64,000 nucleotides of DNA from Bacteroidota bacterium (GTDB taxonomy: Bacteria > Bacteroidota > Bacteroidia > Bacteroidales > Bacteroidaceae). Each line of letters opens with the position of its first letter. Positions within the stretch are counted from its first letter, which is position 1. Where the stretch lies: contig JAFABV010000021.1 in the NCBI GenBank assembly GCA_023425865.1, positions 1 to 64,000 on the forward strand. The letters are read 5' to 3'. Of the stretch, positions 51,661-60,252 are shown piece by piece. Below the pieces are notes generated by a model. It made no database searches. It was not told the DNA's origin and saw only the letters and a list, made by a program, of their open reading frames with translations. The position numbers were made by a program, and so were the translations under genes.

Positions 51661-51855
51661 TTATTTGTTAAGTTCTCTCTGACGAAGCACTGTCTTCATA
51701 CGAGCGATATCACGACGTGCAGCTTTGATCTGCGATGGATTCTCAAGCGGAGTGACCTGATGGTTGAGCTTTGCATTGTTCAAAGCTACCTCTGCCTGCT
51801 CCAACTTCTCGCGCAAGTCCTTGTCGGCGAGTTCTTTTATTTCATTGATTTTCAT
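51661..51855 (-). CDS. rpmC: 50S ribosomal protein L29
   Basis: A 64-residue two-helix L29 at the exit-tunnel rim: MKINEIKELADKDLREKLEQ, then QIKAARRDIARMKTVLRQRE. It is 2 nt after rplP. Confidence 0.98.
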   Translation of the reverse strand: MKINEIKELADKDLREKLEQAEVALNNAKLNHQVTPLENPSQIKAARRDIARMKTVLRQRELNK

Positions 51856-51857
51856 AA

Positions 51858-52286
51858 TTATGCGTTTTTATCGTAATCACGACGAACCACAAACTTAGTC
51901 TTCACGGGCAGCTTCTGCGCAGCGAGGCGGAGAGCCTCCTTGGCGATATCAAAGCTTACACCCTCGACTTCGAAGAGGATACGACCCGGGGTCACGGGAG
52001 CCACCCATCCGGCGACATCACCCTTACCCTTACCCATTCGGACGTCTGCCGGCTTGCGGGTGATGGGCTTATCCGGGAAGATACGAATCCAGACCTGACC
52101 TTCACGGTTCATGTAACGGTTCACAGCCACACGGGCTGCCTCAATCTGACGACTGTCAAGCCACTTGGACTCAAGAGTCTTGATACCAAATGAACCGAAA
52201 GCCAGCTGTGTACCTCTGTGAGCGTTGCCTTTGTTGCCACGTCCATCTTGAGGCCTTCTATATTTTACTCTTTTAGGCTGTAACAT
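51858..52286 (-). CDS. rplP: 50S ribosomal protein L16
   Basis: A 142-residue L16 that helps place tRNA in the A site. MLQPKRVKYRRPQDGRGNKG, then FGSFGIKTLESKWLDSRQIEAAR and RMGKGKGDVAGWVAPV are diagnostic. Last assembled proteins such as L16 are often essential for activity. Confidence 0.99.
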   Translation of the reverse strand: MLQPKRVKYRRPQDGRGNKGNAHRGTQLAFGSFGIKTLESKWLDSRQIEAARVAVNRYMNREGQVWIRIFPDKPITRKPADVRMGKGKGDVAGWVAPVTPGRILFEVEGVSFDIAKEALRLAAQKLPVKTKFVVRRDYDKNA

Positions 52287-52301
52287 TGTAACTTCTTACT
52301 T

Positions 52302-53033
52302 TTAACGGTTATTGTTTCTTCTACGGCCACCGCGGTTCTGGCGGTTGTTGTTGCCACGGTTAGCACCGCTCTGCTTCTCCTGAGAGAAGTTAGGAGAGAG
52401 GTCGCGCTTACCGTAAACCTCGCCACGGCAGATCCATACCTTGATACCAAGCAGACCCACCTTAGTGAGAGCCTCAGTCTGACAATAGTCGATATCCGCG
52501 CGGAATGTGTGCAGCGGTGTGCGACCTTCCTTATACATCTCGCTACGTGCAATCTCAGCACCGTTGAGACGACCAGAAATCTGAACCTTGATACCCTCGG
52601 CACCAGCGCGCATGGTGTTCTGCACGGCCATCTTAATGGCACGGCGATAAGCCATCATGTGCTCAATCTGGCTGGCAATATTCTTGCCTACGATGGTAGC
52701 GTCGAGTTCAGGACGCTTTACCTCGAAGATATTGATCTGGATGTCTTTCTTGAAGAGGTTCTTGAGCTCCTCTTTCAGCTTGTCTACATCCTGACCACCC
52801 TTACCGATGACGATGCCCGGACGAGCCGTGCAAATAGTAATGGTGACGAGTTTCAAAGTACGCTCGATGACAATGCGCGAAACGCTGGCCTTCTCCAGAC
52901 GCTTGTTGAGGTACTTGCGGATTTGCTGATCCTCAACGAGGTTGTCTCCGAAGTTTTTGCCACCAAACCAATTTGAGTCCCAACCACGGATAATACCCAG
53001 TCGGTTGCTTATTGGATTAACTTTCTGTCCCAT
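52302..53033 (-). CDS. rpsC: 30S ribosomal protein S3
   Basis: A 243-residue S3 at the mRNA entry site. It starts MGQKVNPISNRLGIIRGWDS; the KH domain has RPGIVIGKGGQDVDKLKEEL. After the core the C-terminal 25 residues are Asn/Arg/Gly-rich (GANRGNNNRQNRGGRRRNNNR region), an unusual low-complexity RNA-binding tail. Confidence 0.99.
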   Translation of the reverse strand: MGQKVNPISNRLGIIRGWDSNWFGGKNFGDNLVEDQQIRKYLNKRLEKASVSRIVIERTLKLVTITICTARPGIVIGKGGQDVDKLKEELKNLFKKDIQINIFEVKRPELDATIVGKNIASQIEHMMAYRRAIKMAVQNTMRAGAEGIKVQISGRLNGAEIARSEMYKEGRTPLHTFRADIDYCQTEALTKVGLLGIKVWICRGEVYGKRDLSPNFSQEKQSGANRGNNNRQNRGGRRRNNNR

Positions 53034-53041
53034 TCTATTAT

Positions 53042-53446
53042 TTATTTATCGTCATTTGTTTTGGCATCCACAAAGAGGGTCACGTGGTTAGAACGCTTGC
53101 GGATACGGTATCCGCGGCCCTGCGGTGCGGGTCTCATTCGTTTCATTGTTACGCCTTCATCCACGAAGACCTTGCTTACATAGAGTTCTCCGTCCTCTGC
53201 TGTGCGCTCGTTCTTACTCTCCCAGTTAGCGATGGCTGAGCGAAGCAGCTTCTCTACGTCAGCAGCAGCGTGCTTCTTAGAGAACTTCAGCACACCCAGT
53301 GCCCTATTCACCTCCATGCCACGAATCATGTCAACAACGTAACGCATCTTACGTGGAGAAGAGGGAACGCCGATCAGCTTGGCGAAGTACAGATTTTTGC
53401 GGGCTTCCTTTAACTTTTCAGCCGCGATATGTTTTCTTGCTCCCAT
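53042..53446 (-). CDS. rplV: 50S ribosomal protein L22
   Basis: A 134-residue L22 whose beta-hairpin lines the exit tunnel. VPSSPRKMRYVVDMIRGMEV and the hairpin end MKRMRPAPQGRGYRIRKRSNH are conserved and intact, with no changes linked to macrolide resistance visible to me. It is 8 nt before rpsC. Confidence 0.99.
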   Translation of the reverse strand: MGARKHIAAEKLKEARKNLYFAKLIGVPSSPRKMRYVVDMIRGMEVNRALGVLKFSKKHAAADVEKLLRSAIANWESKNERTAEDGELYVSKVFVDEGVTMKRMRPAPQGRGYRIRKRSNHVTLFVDAKTNDDK

Positions 53447-53481
53447 TAGTATATTACTTATTTAAAATGGTTTTGTCCCGC

Positions 53482-53751
53482 TTACCTCTTGTTGTTGCCA
53501 GAGTGACCGCCGAAACGACGGGTAGGCGAAAACTCACCGAGCTTGTGTCCAACCATGTTCTCAGTGATGTAAACAGGGATAAATTTGTTTCCGTTATGAA
53601 CTGCAACAGTGTGCCCCACGAAATCGGGGGAAATCATTGATGCTCTGGCCCAAGTCTTAACGACACTCTTCTTGCCACTCTCGTTCATAGCGAGAATTTT
53701 CTTCTCGAGTGATACGTTGATGTATGGACCTTTTTTTAGTGAACGACTCAT
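53482..53751 (-). CDS. rpsS: 30S ribosomal protein S19
   Basis: An 89-residue S19 of the 30S head: MSRSLKKGPYINVSLEKK, TWARASMISPDFVGHTVAVHNG, and MVGHKLGEFSPTRRFGGHSG. Gap to rplV is 35 nt. Confidence 0.99.
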   Translation of the reverse strand: MSRSLKKGPYINVSLEKKILAMNESGKKSVVKTWARASMISPDFVGHTVAVHNGNKFIPVYITENMVGHKLGEFSPTRRFGGHSGNNKR

Positions 53752-53773
53752 AAATTTGCTCTAATTAACTTGT

Positions 53774-54601
53774 TTACTTCTTTTTAGCTCTTTCAATGAT
53801 GTACTTGTTTGAAAGCTTCTTCGGTGCACGAGTCTTGAGACCCTTTGCGTACAAGCCCTTGCGTGAACGTGGGTGTCCACCAGACTGACGACCTTCACCA
53901 CCACCCATGGGGTGATCAACAGGGTTCATCACGACACCACGGTTGTGAGGACGACGTCCGAGCCAGCGAGAGCGACCAGCCTTACCAGACTGCTCAAGCG
54001 CGTGGTCAGAGTTACCTACACTACCTACGGTAGCCTTACATGCAGAGAGAATCTGACGAGTCTCTCCAGAAGGGAGCTTAATTACACAGTAAGCACCATC
54101 ACGAGAAGTCAACTGAGCAAAGTTACCAGCCGAACGAACCAGCAAAGCACCCTGTCCGGGACGCAACTCAATGTTGTGGATCACCGTACCAACAGGAATG
54201 TTTGCCAACGGAAGCGCATTTCCGACCTCAGGTGCTGCCTCAGCACCCGACATCAAGGTAGAACCCACCTCAAGTCCGTTAGGAGCAATAATGTAACGTT
54301 TCTCACCATCTGCGTAGTACAACAAAGCAATTCGAGCAGACCTGTTGGGGTCGTACTCGATTGTCTTTACTACAGCAGGAACACCATCTTTCTCTCGCTT
54401 GAAGTCAATCAGACGATACTTCTTCTTATGACCACCGCCAATGTAGCGGACAGTCATCTTACCGGTGTTGTTTCGACCACCGGTAGATTTTTTACCGTAA
54501 ACGAGAGACTTTTCTGGCACGGATGCAGTAATTTCCTCGAACGTGCCAATAACCTTGTGTCTTTGTCCCGGAGTAACCGGGCTGAATTTACGTACTGCCA
54601 T
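53774..54601 (-). CDS. rplB: 50S ribosomal protein L2
   Basis: A 275-residue L2, the large primary 23S binder near the peptidyl transferase centre. KKYRLIDFKREKDGVPA, then LRPGQGALLVRSAGNFAQL, and the C-terminal GRRPHNRGVVMNPVDHPMGG with the critical histidine (NPVDHP) are intact. Confidence 0.99.
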   Translation of the reverse strand: MAVRKFSPVTPGQRHKVIGTFEEITASVPEKSLVYGKKSTGGRNNTGKMTVRYIGGGHKKKYRLIDFKREKDGVPAVVKTIEYDPNRSARIALLYYADGEKRYIIAPNGLEVGSTLMSGAEAAPEVGNALPLANIPVGTVIHNIELRPGQGALLVRSAGNFAQLTSRDGAYCVIKLPSGETRQILSACKATVGSVGNSDHALEQSGKAGRSRWLGRRPHNRGVVMNPVDHPMGGGEGRQSGGHPRSRKGLYAKGLKTRAPKKLSNKYIIERAKKK

Positions 54602-54609
54602 TTTTTATT

Positions 54610-54903
54610 TTAGATATTGCTGTAAAAATCAATTGTCTCGCCATCCTTCAGGGTTACGAAAGCCTTCTTGAAGGCGTTACGCTGGCCTTTCACAAGACCG
54701 GCCTTGGTATAGCGGCTTGAACGCTTGCCTGCGAAGCGGGCAGTGTTCACGTCAACAACCGTAACGTTGTACAGGCCTTCTACCTCTTTCTTAATCTGGA
54801 GCTTGTTAGCTTCTGGGCGAACGACGAAACCGTAGCGGTTAGGGCGCTTTTCTGTAATCTTGGTCTGCTTCTCAGTGACCAGGGGTTTGATGATAAATGC
54901 CAT
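54610..54903 (-). CDS. rplW: 50S ribosomal protein L23
   Basis: A 97-residue L23, the docking point for trigger factor and SRP at the exit tunnel: IIKPLVTEKQTKITEKRPN, FVVRPEANKLQIKKEVE, and the basic FAGKRSSRYTKAGLVKG loop. It lies 8 nt upstream of rplB. Confidence 0.99.
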   Translation of the reverse strand: MAFIIKPLVTEKQTKITEKRPNRYGFVVRPEANKLQIKKEVEGLYNVTVVDVNTARFAGKRSSRYTKAGLVKGQRNAFKKAFVTLKDGETIDFYSNI

Positions 54904-54919
54904 ATTCTAATTCTCCTTT

Positions 54920-55549
54920 TTACTTATTTAAGATATTGTCGATAGACTGCAAAGAACTTTCGGCAACAACCAGCACGTCAGCATTCAAAACTTTATACGT
55001 ATTGAGCGCGCTTGCGGTCATCACCTCAGCCTTCTGTACGTTACGAGCGGACAAATATACATTTTTATTTACCTCTGGCAAAACAACGAGTGTTTTCTTG
55101 CCCTCGACTTTAAGATTTTTAGCGATATTTAAGAAATCTTTCGTCTTAGGAGCCTCAAGAGTGAAATCTTCTACAACAATGATAGCATTCTCCTGAGCCT
55201 TATAAGCCAAGGCTGACTTACGAGCAAGAATCTTTACTTTTTTGTTCAACTTGAAGCTATAATCACGGGGAGTCGGACCAAACACGCGACCACCACCTTT
55301 GAGCAGGGGTGAGTTGATGTCACCACGACGTGCACCACCGCCGCCCTTCTGGCGGATGAGCTTGCGGGTAGAACCGGCATGCTCACTTCTTTCCTTTGAC
55401 TTAGCGGTGCCCTGGCGCTGATCAGCGAGGTAACGCTTTACGTCAAGATAGATAACGTGATCGTTAGGCTCGATCCCGAAGATAGCCTCATTCAGAGTTA
55501 CCGTGCGGCCAGTCTCCTGACCGTTGATATTCAAAACACTAACTTCCAT
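54920..55549 (-). CDS. rplD: 50S ribosomal protein L4
   Basis: A 209-residue L4, a tunnel-lining protein that in E. coli also represses its own operon. SKERSEHAGSTRKLIRQKG and GGGARRGDINSPLLKGGGRV form the extended loop. It overlaps rplC by one base. Confidence 0.99.
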   Translation of the reverse strand: MEVSVLNINGQETGRTVTLNEAIFGIEPNDHVIYLDVKRYLADQRQGTAKSKERSEHAGSTRKLIRQKGGGGARRGDINSPLLKGGGRVFGPTPRDYSFKLNKKVKILARKSALAYKAQENAIIVVEDFTLEAPKTKDFLNIAKNLKVEGKKTLVVLPEVNKNVYLSARNVQKAEVMTASALNTYKVLNADVLVVAESSLQSIDNILNK

Positions 55550-56172
55550 TACTTCTCAATTAAAACTGTTGAACCATTGCATCCGGCAAACGAACCCTTT
55601 ACGATGAGCAGGTTCTGCTCCGGAATAACCTTTAACACACGGAGGTTCTGGGTAGTAACGCGGTCGCCTCCCATCTGGCCGCCCATGCGCATGCCCTTGA
55701 ACACCTTTGCAGGGTAAGAACAAGCACCGATAGAACCCGGCTTACGGGCGCGGTCGTCCTGACCGTGAGTGCTCTGACCTACACCACCGAAACCGTGGCG
55801 CTTCACAACACCCTGGAAACCTTTACCCTTAGAAGTGCCTACTACGTCTACGAACTCAGCGCCTTCAAACAGATCTACAGTAATGGTGTCACCGAGGTTG
55901 TACTCCTCGTCAAACTTGAACTCGGCCAAGTGCTTCTTCGGTGTTGTACCGGCCTTCTTGAAGATTCCAGCCATAGGTTTGTTGATAGCATTACGGCCAC
56001 TCTCTTTAGCGTCGCCGAAAGCGAGCTGCAGCGCTTTGTAACCGTCGTTCTCAACAGTCTTAACCTGAGTTACAACACAAGGACCAGCTTCGATAACAGT
56101 GCACGGTATGTTCTTACCGTCGGCACTGAAAACGGATGTCATTCCGATTTTTCTTCCAATTAATCCTGGCAT
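55549..56172 (-). CDS. rplC: 50S ribosomal protein L3
   Basis: A 207-residue L3, an early 50S assembly protein. MPGLIGRKIGMTSVF is the family start; GTSKGKGFQGVVKRHGFGG and KPGSIGACSYPAKVFKGMRMGG form the conserved loop that reaches the peptidyl transferase centre. It follows rpsJ after 90 nt; the spacer contains a short TTGTG/CACAA hairpin. Confidence 0.99.
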   Translation of the reverse strand: MPGLIGRKIGMTSVFSADGKNIPCTVIEAGPCVVTQVKTVENDGYKALQLAFGDAKESGRNAINKPMAGIFKKAGTTPKKHLAEFKFDEEYNLGDTITVDLFEGAEFVDVVGTSKGKGFQGVVKRHGFGGVGQSTHGQDDRARKPGSIGACSYPAKVFKGMRMGGQMGGDRVTTQNLRVLKVIPEQNLLIVKGSFAGCNGSTVLIEK

Positions 56173-56262
56173 TTCAATAATAATTTAATAATATGATTCT
56201 TTGTTGTGGGCCTCACAATCCAGCATTGCCGTCTTCATCAGCCCCTTTAATTAATTCTAATC

Positions 56263-56568
56263 TTATACCTTGATCTCAACTTCCACACCAGAGGGCAACT
56301 CGAGCTTCATCAGGGCGTCTACAGTCTTGCCTGTGGCGCTGTAGATGTCGATGAGACGCTTGTAGTCTGAGAGCTGGAACTGCTCACGGGCCTTCTTGTT
56401 CACGAAGGTAGAACGGTTTACAGTGAAGATACGCTTGTGGGTAGGCAATGGAATAGGACCGCTAACGATAGCGTCTGTAGCCTTCACAGCCTTCACGATC
56501 TGTTCTGCTGACTTGTCGACCAACTGGTGATCGTAACTCTTCAGCTTGATACGAATTTTCTGACTCAT
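56263..56568 (-). CDS. rpsJ: 30S ribosomal protein S10
   Basis: A 101-residue S10 (NusE), part of both the 30S head and the transcription antitermination complex. IRIKLKSYDHQLVDKSAEQIV and SGPIPLPTHKRIFTVNRS are diagnostic. It heads the S10 group, after fusA with an 87-nt spacer that folds into a strong hairpin. Confidence 0.99.
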   Translation of the reverse strand: MSQKIRIKLKSYDHQLVDKSAEQIVKAVKATDAIVSGPIPLPTHKRIFTVNRSTFVNKKAREQFQLSDYKRLIDIYSATGKTVDALMKLELPSGVEVEIKV

Positions 56569-56601
56569 TGTTTTACTTAATATATAAATTAAATGTTGAA
56601 T

Positions 56602-56649
56602 GGAAGAGGTATGCTGCTTAAGAGTCGTTCGCTAAGCAGCACCTCTTCC
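56602..56649 (-). promoter_or_regulatory. Strong hairpin between fusA and rpsJ
   Basis: GGAAGAGGT (56602-56610) plus GCTGCTTA (56613-56620) pair with TAAGCAGC (56633-56640) and ACCTCTTCC (56641-56649), 17 bp with a 2-nt bulge and a 12-nt loop. It lies 6 nt after the fusA stop. The T content downstream is low, so a leader, processing or attenuation site is as likely as a plain terminator. Confidence 0.6.
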
Positions 56650-56655
56650 AAAGGG

Positions 56656-58761
56656 TTATTTCTTGAGTTCGGCCAGCACCTGGTCAGCCAATGTCTGCGA
56701 CAGTGGTGAGTGGTGGTCATACTCCATAGAGCTGGTGGCACGACCTGAGGTGATGGTACGGAGAGCGGTTACATAACCGAACATCTCTGACAGTGGAACC
56801 ATGGCCTTCACGATGCGGGCACCGCTGCGAGCCTCGTCCATACCCTGTACCATACCACGGCGCTTGTTCAAGTCACCGATCACGTCACCCATGTTCTCCT
56901 CGGGTGTCACCACCTCGACGCGCATGATAGGCTCCATGAGCACGGGACCTGCCTTCTGGCAGACGTTCTTGAACGCAGCGTGTGCGGCGAGCTCGAACGA
57001 CAGCTGGTCAGAGTCTACAGGGTGGAAGCTACCATCGGTGAGCACAACCTTGATGCCACTCATGGGGAAGCCACCCAGCACACCGTTCTTCATAGAATCC
57101 TTGAAGCCCTTCTCTACGGCAGGAATGAACTCCTTGGGCACGTTACCACCCTTCACCTCGTTGACGAACTGTACGTCGCCCTCGGTGTAGTCTTCGTCCT
57201 TAGGACCTACGGTAACGATGATGTCGGCAAACTTACCGCGACCACCACTCTGCTTCTTGTAAACCTCACGCCAGCCTTCAACGGTCTTCGTGATGGCCTC
57301 CTTATAGTTAACCTGGGGCTTACCCTGGTTACACTCTACCTTGAACTCACGCTTCAGACGGTCGATAATGATATCGAGGTGCAACTCACCCATACCAGAG
57401 ATAATGGTCTGGCCGCTCTGCTCGTCGGTACGTACAGTGAAGGTGGGGTCTTCCTCTGCCAACTTAGCCAAACCGTTGTCCAGCTTAGCGATGTCAGCCT
57501 GGCTCTTCGGCTCCACGGCGATCGAAATCACGGTGTCGGGGAAGGTCATAGACTCCAGCACGATGGGGTGGTTTTCGTCGCAAAGGGTATCACCGGTACG
57601 GATATCCTTGAAACCTACACCAGCGCCGATATCACCGGCCTCGATAGACTCCATAGGAATCTCTTGGTGAGAGTTCATCTGGAACAGACGGCTGATACGC
57701 TCACGCTTGCCCGAACGGGGGTTGTAAACATAAGAACCGGCCTCAACCTTACCCGAGTAGACGCGGAAGTATACCAAGCGGCCCATGAACGGGTCTGTGG
57801 CAATCTTGAACGCGAGAGCTGCTGTAGGCTCGTTCTCATCCGGCTTGCGGTCTTCCTCCTCATCAGTGTCAGGATTGGTACCTATGATGTTGGGCGTATC
57901 AACAGGTGAGGGAAGGAAAGCACATACATAGTCGAGCAGGGGCTGCACACCCTTGTTCTTGTATGAAGAACCCAGAATCACGGGGCAGCACTCCATAGAC
58001 ACACAACCCTTGCGGACAGCGGCCATCAGCTCCTCCTCTGTAATGCTTGAGGGATCCTCGAGATACTTCTCCATCAGGGCATCGTCGTAGTTGGCGGCAC
58101 CCTCGAGCAGCTTGTCACGCCACTCCTCGGCCTCAGCCTCAAGGTCAGCGGGGATCTCCTCAACATCATACTCAGCACCCATGGTCTCGTCGTGCCAAAG
58201 AATAGCCTTCATCTTGATGAGGTCTACCACACCCTTGAAGTTCTCTTCTGCACCGATAGGAATCTGAATAACGATGGGGTTAGCGCCGAGAATGTCCTTC
58301 ATCTGCTGTACAGTCTCGAAGAAGTCAGCACCCGAACGGTCCATCTTGTTGACATAACCGATACGGGGTACGTTATATTTGTCGGCCTGACGCCATACGG
58401 TCTCACTCTGGGGCTGAACGCCGTCAGCAGCTGAGTAAGTAGCCACGGCGCCGTCGAGTACACGCAGCGAGCGCTCTACCTCAGCGGTAAAGTCTACGTG
58501 TCCCGGAGTATCGATCAGGTTGATCTTGTATGACTTACCATTCCAGTTCCAGTTACAGGTTGTGGCGGCAGAAGTGATGGTGATACCACGCTCCTGCTCC
58601 TGAGCCATCCAGTCCATTGTTGCTGCACCATCGTGTACCTCACCGATCTTGTGCGTCTTACCTGTGTAGAACAGGATACGCTCAGAAGTAGTGGTCTTAC
58701 CGGCGTCAATGTGGGCCATGATACCGATGTTGCGAGTCAACTGTAAATCGCGATTTGCCAT
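56656..58761 (-). CDS. fusA: Elongation factor G
   Basis: A 701-residue translational GTPase that drives translocation. The P-loop AHIDAGKTTTSE (about 15-26), DTPGHVDF and NKMDRSGAD give the G domain; domain IV carries GGRGKFADIIVTVGP. No tuf gene follows, unlike E. coli. The gap to rpsG is 29 nt. Confidence 0.99.
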   Translation of the reverse strand: MANRDLQLTRNIGIMAHIDAGKTTTSERILFYTGKTHKIGEVHDGAATMDWMAQEQERGITITSAATTCNWNWNGKSYKINLIDTPGHVDFTAEVERSLRVLDGAVATYSAADGVQPQSETVWRQADKYNVPRIGYVNKMDRSGADFFETVQQMKDILGANPIVIQIPIGAEENFKGVVDLIKMKAILWHDETMGAEYDVEEIPADLEAEAEEWRDKLLEGAANYDDALMEKYLEDPSSITEEELMAAVRKGCVSMECCPVILGSSYKNKGVQPLLDYVCAFLPSPVDTPNIIGTNPDTDEEEDRKPDENEPTAALAFKIATDPFMGRLVYFRVYSGKVEAGSYVYNPRSGKRERISRLFQMNSHQEIPMESIEAGDIGAGVGFKDIRTGDTLCDENHPIVLESMTFPDTVISIAVEPKSQADIAKLDNGLAKLAEEDPTFTVRTDEQSGQTIISGMGELHLDIIIDRLKREFKVECNQGKPQVNYKEAITKTVEGWREVYKKQSGGRGKFADIIVTVGPKDEDYTEGDVQFVNEVKGGNVPKEFIPAVEKGFKDSMKNGVLGGFPMSGIKVVLTDGSFHPVDSDQLSFELAAHAAFKNVCQKAGPVLMEPIMRVEVVTPEENMGDVIGDLNKRRGMVQGMDEARSGARIVKAMVPLSEMFGYVTALRTITSGRATSSMEYDHHSPLSQTLADQVLAELKK

Positions 58762-58790
58762 TGTGTTATTATCCTTTGTTGAGTTGTGAA

Positions 58791-59267
58791 TTAGAAACGG
58801 AAGTGAGCGAATGCACGGTTAGCCTCAGCCATGCGGTGCATATCTTCCTTACGCTTGAAGGCACCACCCTGATTGTTGAAGGCGTCCATAATCTCAGCGG
58901 CCAACTTGTCGGCCATGCTCTTACCGCCGCGCTTACGTGCGAAGGCAATCATATTCTTCATCGACACACTCTCCTTGCGGTCAGGACGAATTTCTGTGGG
59001 AACCTGGAATGTGGCACCGCCGATACGGCGACTCTTCACCTCCACCTGCGGAGTGATGTTGTCGAGCGCCTGCTTCCAAATTTCCAGAGGAGCCTTCTCC
59101 TCGTTGGCCATCTTGTCTTTCACCAGATCAAGAGCCTTGTAGAAAATTTCGTAAGAGGCATTCTTCTTGCCGTCGTACATCAAGTGGTTTACAAACTTAG
59201 AGACCTTCTGGTCATTGAACACGGGATCAGGAAGGATCACGCGCTTCTTTGGTTTTGCTTTTCTCAT
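58791..59267 (-). CDS. rpsG: 30S ribosomal protein S7
   Basis: A 158-residue S7, a primary 16S binder of the 30S head: MRKAKPKKRVILPDPVFND, KFVNHLMYDGKKNASYEIFY and KNMIAFARKRGGKSMADKLAAE. Gap to rpsL is 186 nt, the longest in the cluster, with a terminator-like structure inside. Confidence 0.99.
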   Translation of the reverse strand: MRKAKPKKRVILPDPVFNDQKVSKFVNHLMYDGKKNASYEIFYKALDLVKDKMANEEKAPLEIWKQALDNITPQVEVKSRRIGGATFQVPTEIRPDRKESVSMKNMIAFARKRGGKSMADKLAAEIMDAFNNQGGAFKRKEDMHRMAEANRAFAHFRF

Positions 59268-59364
59268 TTTGTTTAAAATAAATTCTGCTTGGGGCTGTCA
59301 TTTTTGTTCTTCAACGCTCACACCTGAGCATTTACTCAACCGTTTTAACTTCTCCAGCAAAACG

Positions 59365-59440
59365 AAAAAAAAATAGGATTTCCTAATAAAAATAGGCTTT
59401 GAGCCCTCGGCCACGAGTACCTACCCTTGGCCCTTGGCTC
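59365..59440 (-). terminator. Attenuator-like structure between rpsL and rpsG
   Basis: GAGCC/GGCTC (59401-59405, 59436-59440) and GGCC/GGCC inside form a two-step stem just after rpsL. Downstream on the minus strand is a small TAGGA/TCCTA hairpin followed directly by nine T. It may end part of the transcripts after rpsL. Confidence 0.6.
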
Positions 59441-59453
59441 TCAGCGTTGATCT

Positions 59454-59834
59454 TTACTTCTTAGCCTTTGGACGCTTAGCTCCGTACTTAGAGCGGCGCT
59501 GCGTGCGGTTGGCTACACCGGCGGTATCAAGGGTACCACGAACGATGTGATAGCGCACACCAGGAAGGTCCTTTACACGACCACCACGCACCAGCACGAT
59601 AGAGTGCTCCTGCAGGTTGTGACCCTCTCCGGGGATGTAGGAGTTCACTTCCTTCTGATTGGTCAAACGAACACGGGCAACCTTACGCATTGCCGAGTTA
59701 GGCTTCTTCGGGGTTGTAGTGTAGACACGAACACACACACCGCGACGCTGGGGACATCCGTCCAGAGCGGGCGACTTGCTCTTGTCATCCAGTACCCTTC
59801 TGCCCTTACGTACTAATTGTTGAATAGTAGGCAT
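59454..59834 (-). CDS. rpsL: 30S ribosomal protein S12
   Basis: A 126-residue S12 of the decoding centre. MPTIQQLVRKGRRVL, RRGVCVRVYTTTPKKPNSAM and GRVKDLPGVRYHIVRG are intact; the lysines altered in streptomycin-resistant mutants (in TPKKPNS and RVKDLPG) are unmodified. First gene of the cluster, with its own -7 box and a strong structure behind it. Confidence 0.99.
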   Translation of the reverse strand: MPTIQQLVRKGRRVLDDKSKSPALDGCPQRRGVCVRVYTTTPKKPNSAMRKVARVRLTNQKEVNSYIPGEGHNLQEHSIVLVRGGRVKDLPGVRYHIVRGTLDTAGVANRTQRRSKYGAKRPKAKK

Positions 59835-59944
59835 AATTTTACTTTTTAAATTTTATATGTTTTATTTATTTGAAATCAACGCTTTACGGGTAGGTACACA
59901 ACATCCCCTGCTGCGACGCAGATACAATAACCCGTTTCGGGCTG

Positions 59945-59952
59945 CAAAGTTA
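59945..59952 (-). promoter_or_regulatory. -7 box for the rpsL cluster
   Basis: TAACTTTG followed by CAGC on the minus strand, 111 bp before the rpsL start, giving a leader of about 105 nt. No TTTG at -33. Confidence 0.6.
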
Positions 59953-60252
59953 CGAAAAATCCCGTGAACTTCCTATTCTAAAGTTATAAAAACTGAACGC
60001 GAGCACGGTAATTAAGGTTAATTAACTGTCGTTGGAATTTTATAACCCACCCAAAAGTCACCGAAGAGGCCTCATGAGAGTTATTGCGCTGCATCTGTAA
60101 TGGCGCTATGGCGTACGGTTGGGGGGCTTCTCGCCGTGCCCGTTTCACCTGAAAACATGCCCCTACTCCACGTCCAGTAAGACAGAGAAGGCCATTATGC
60201 CGGGCACGGCAAGAGCAGAAGGCCGAATGAGTTGGACAGAAGGACGGAGTGA

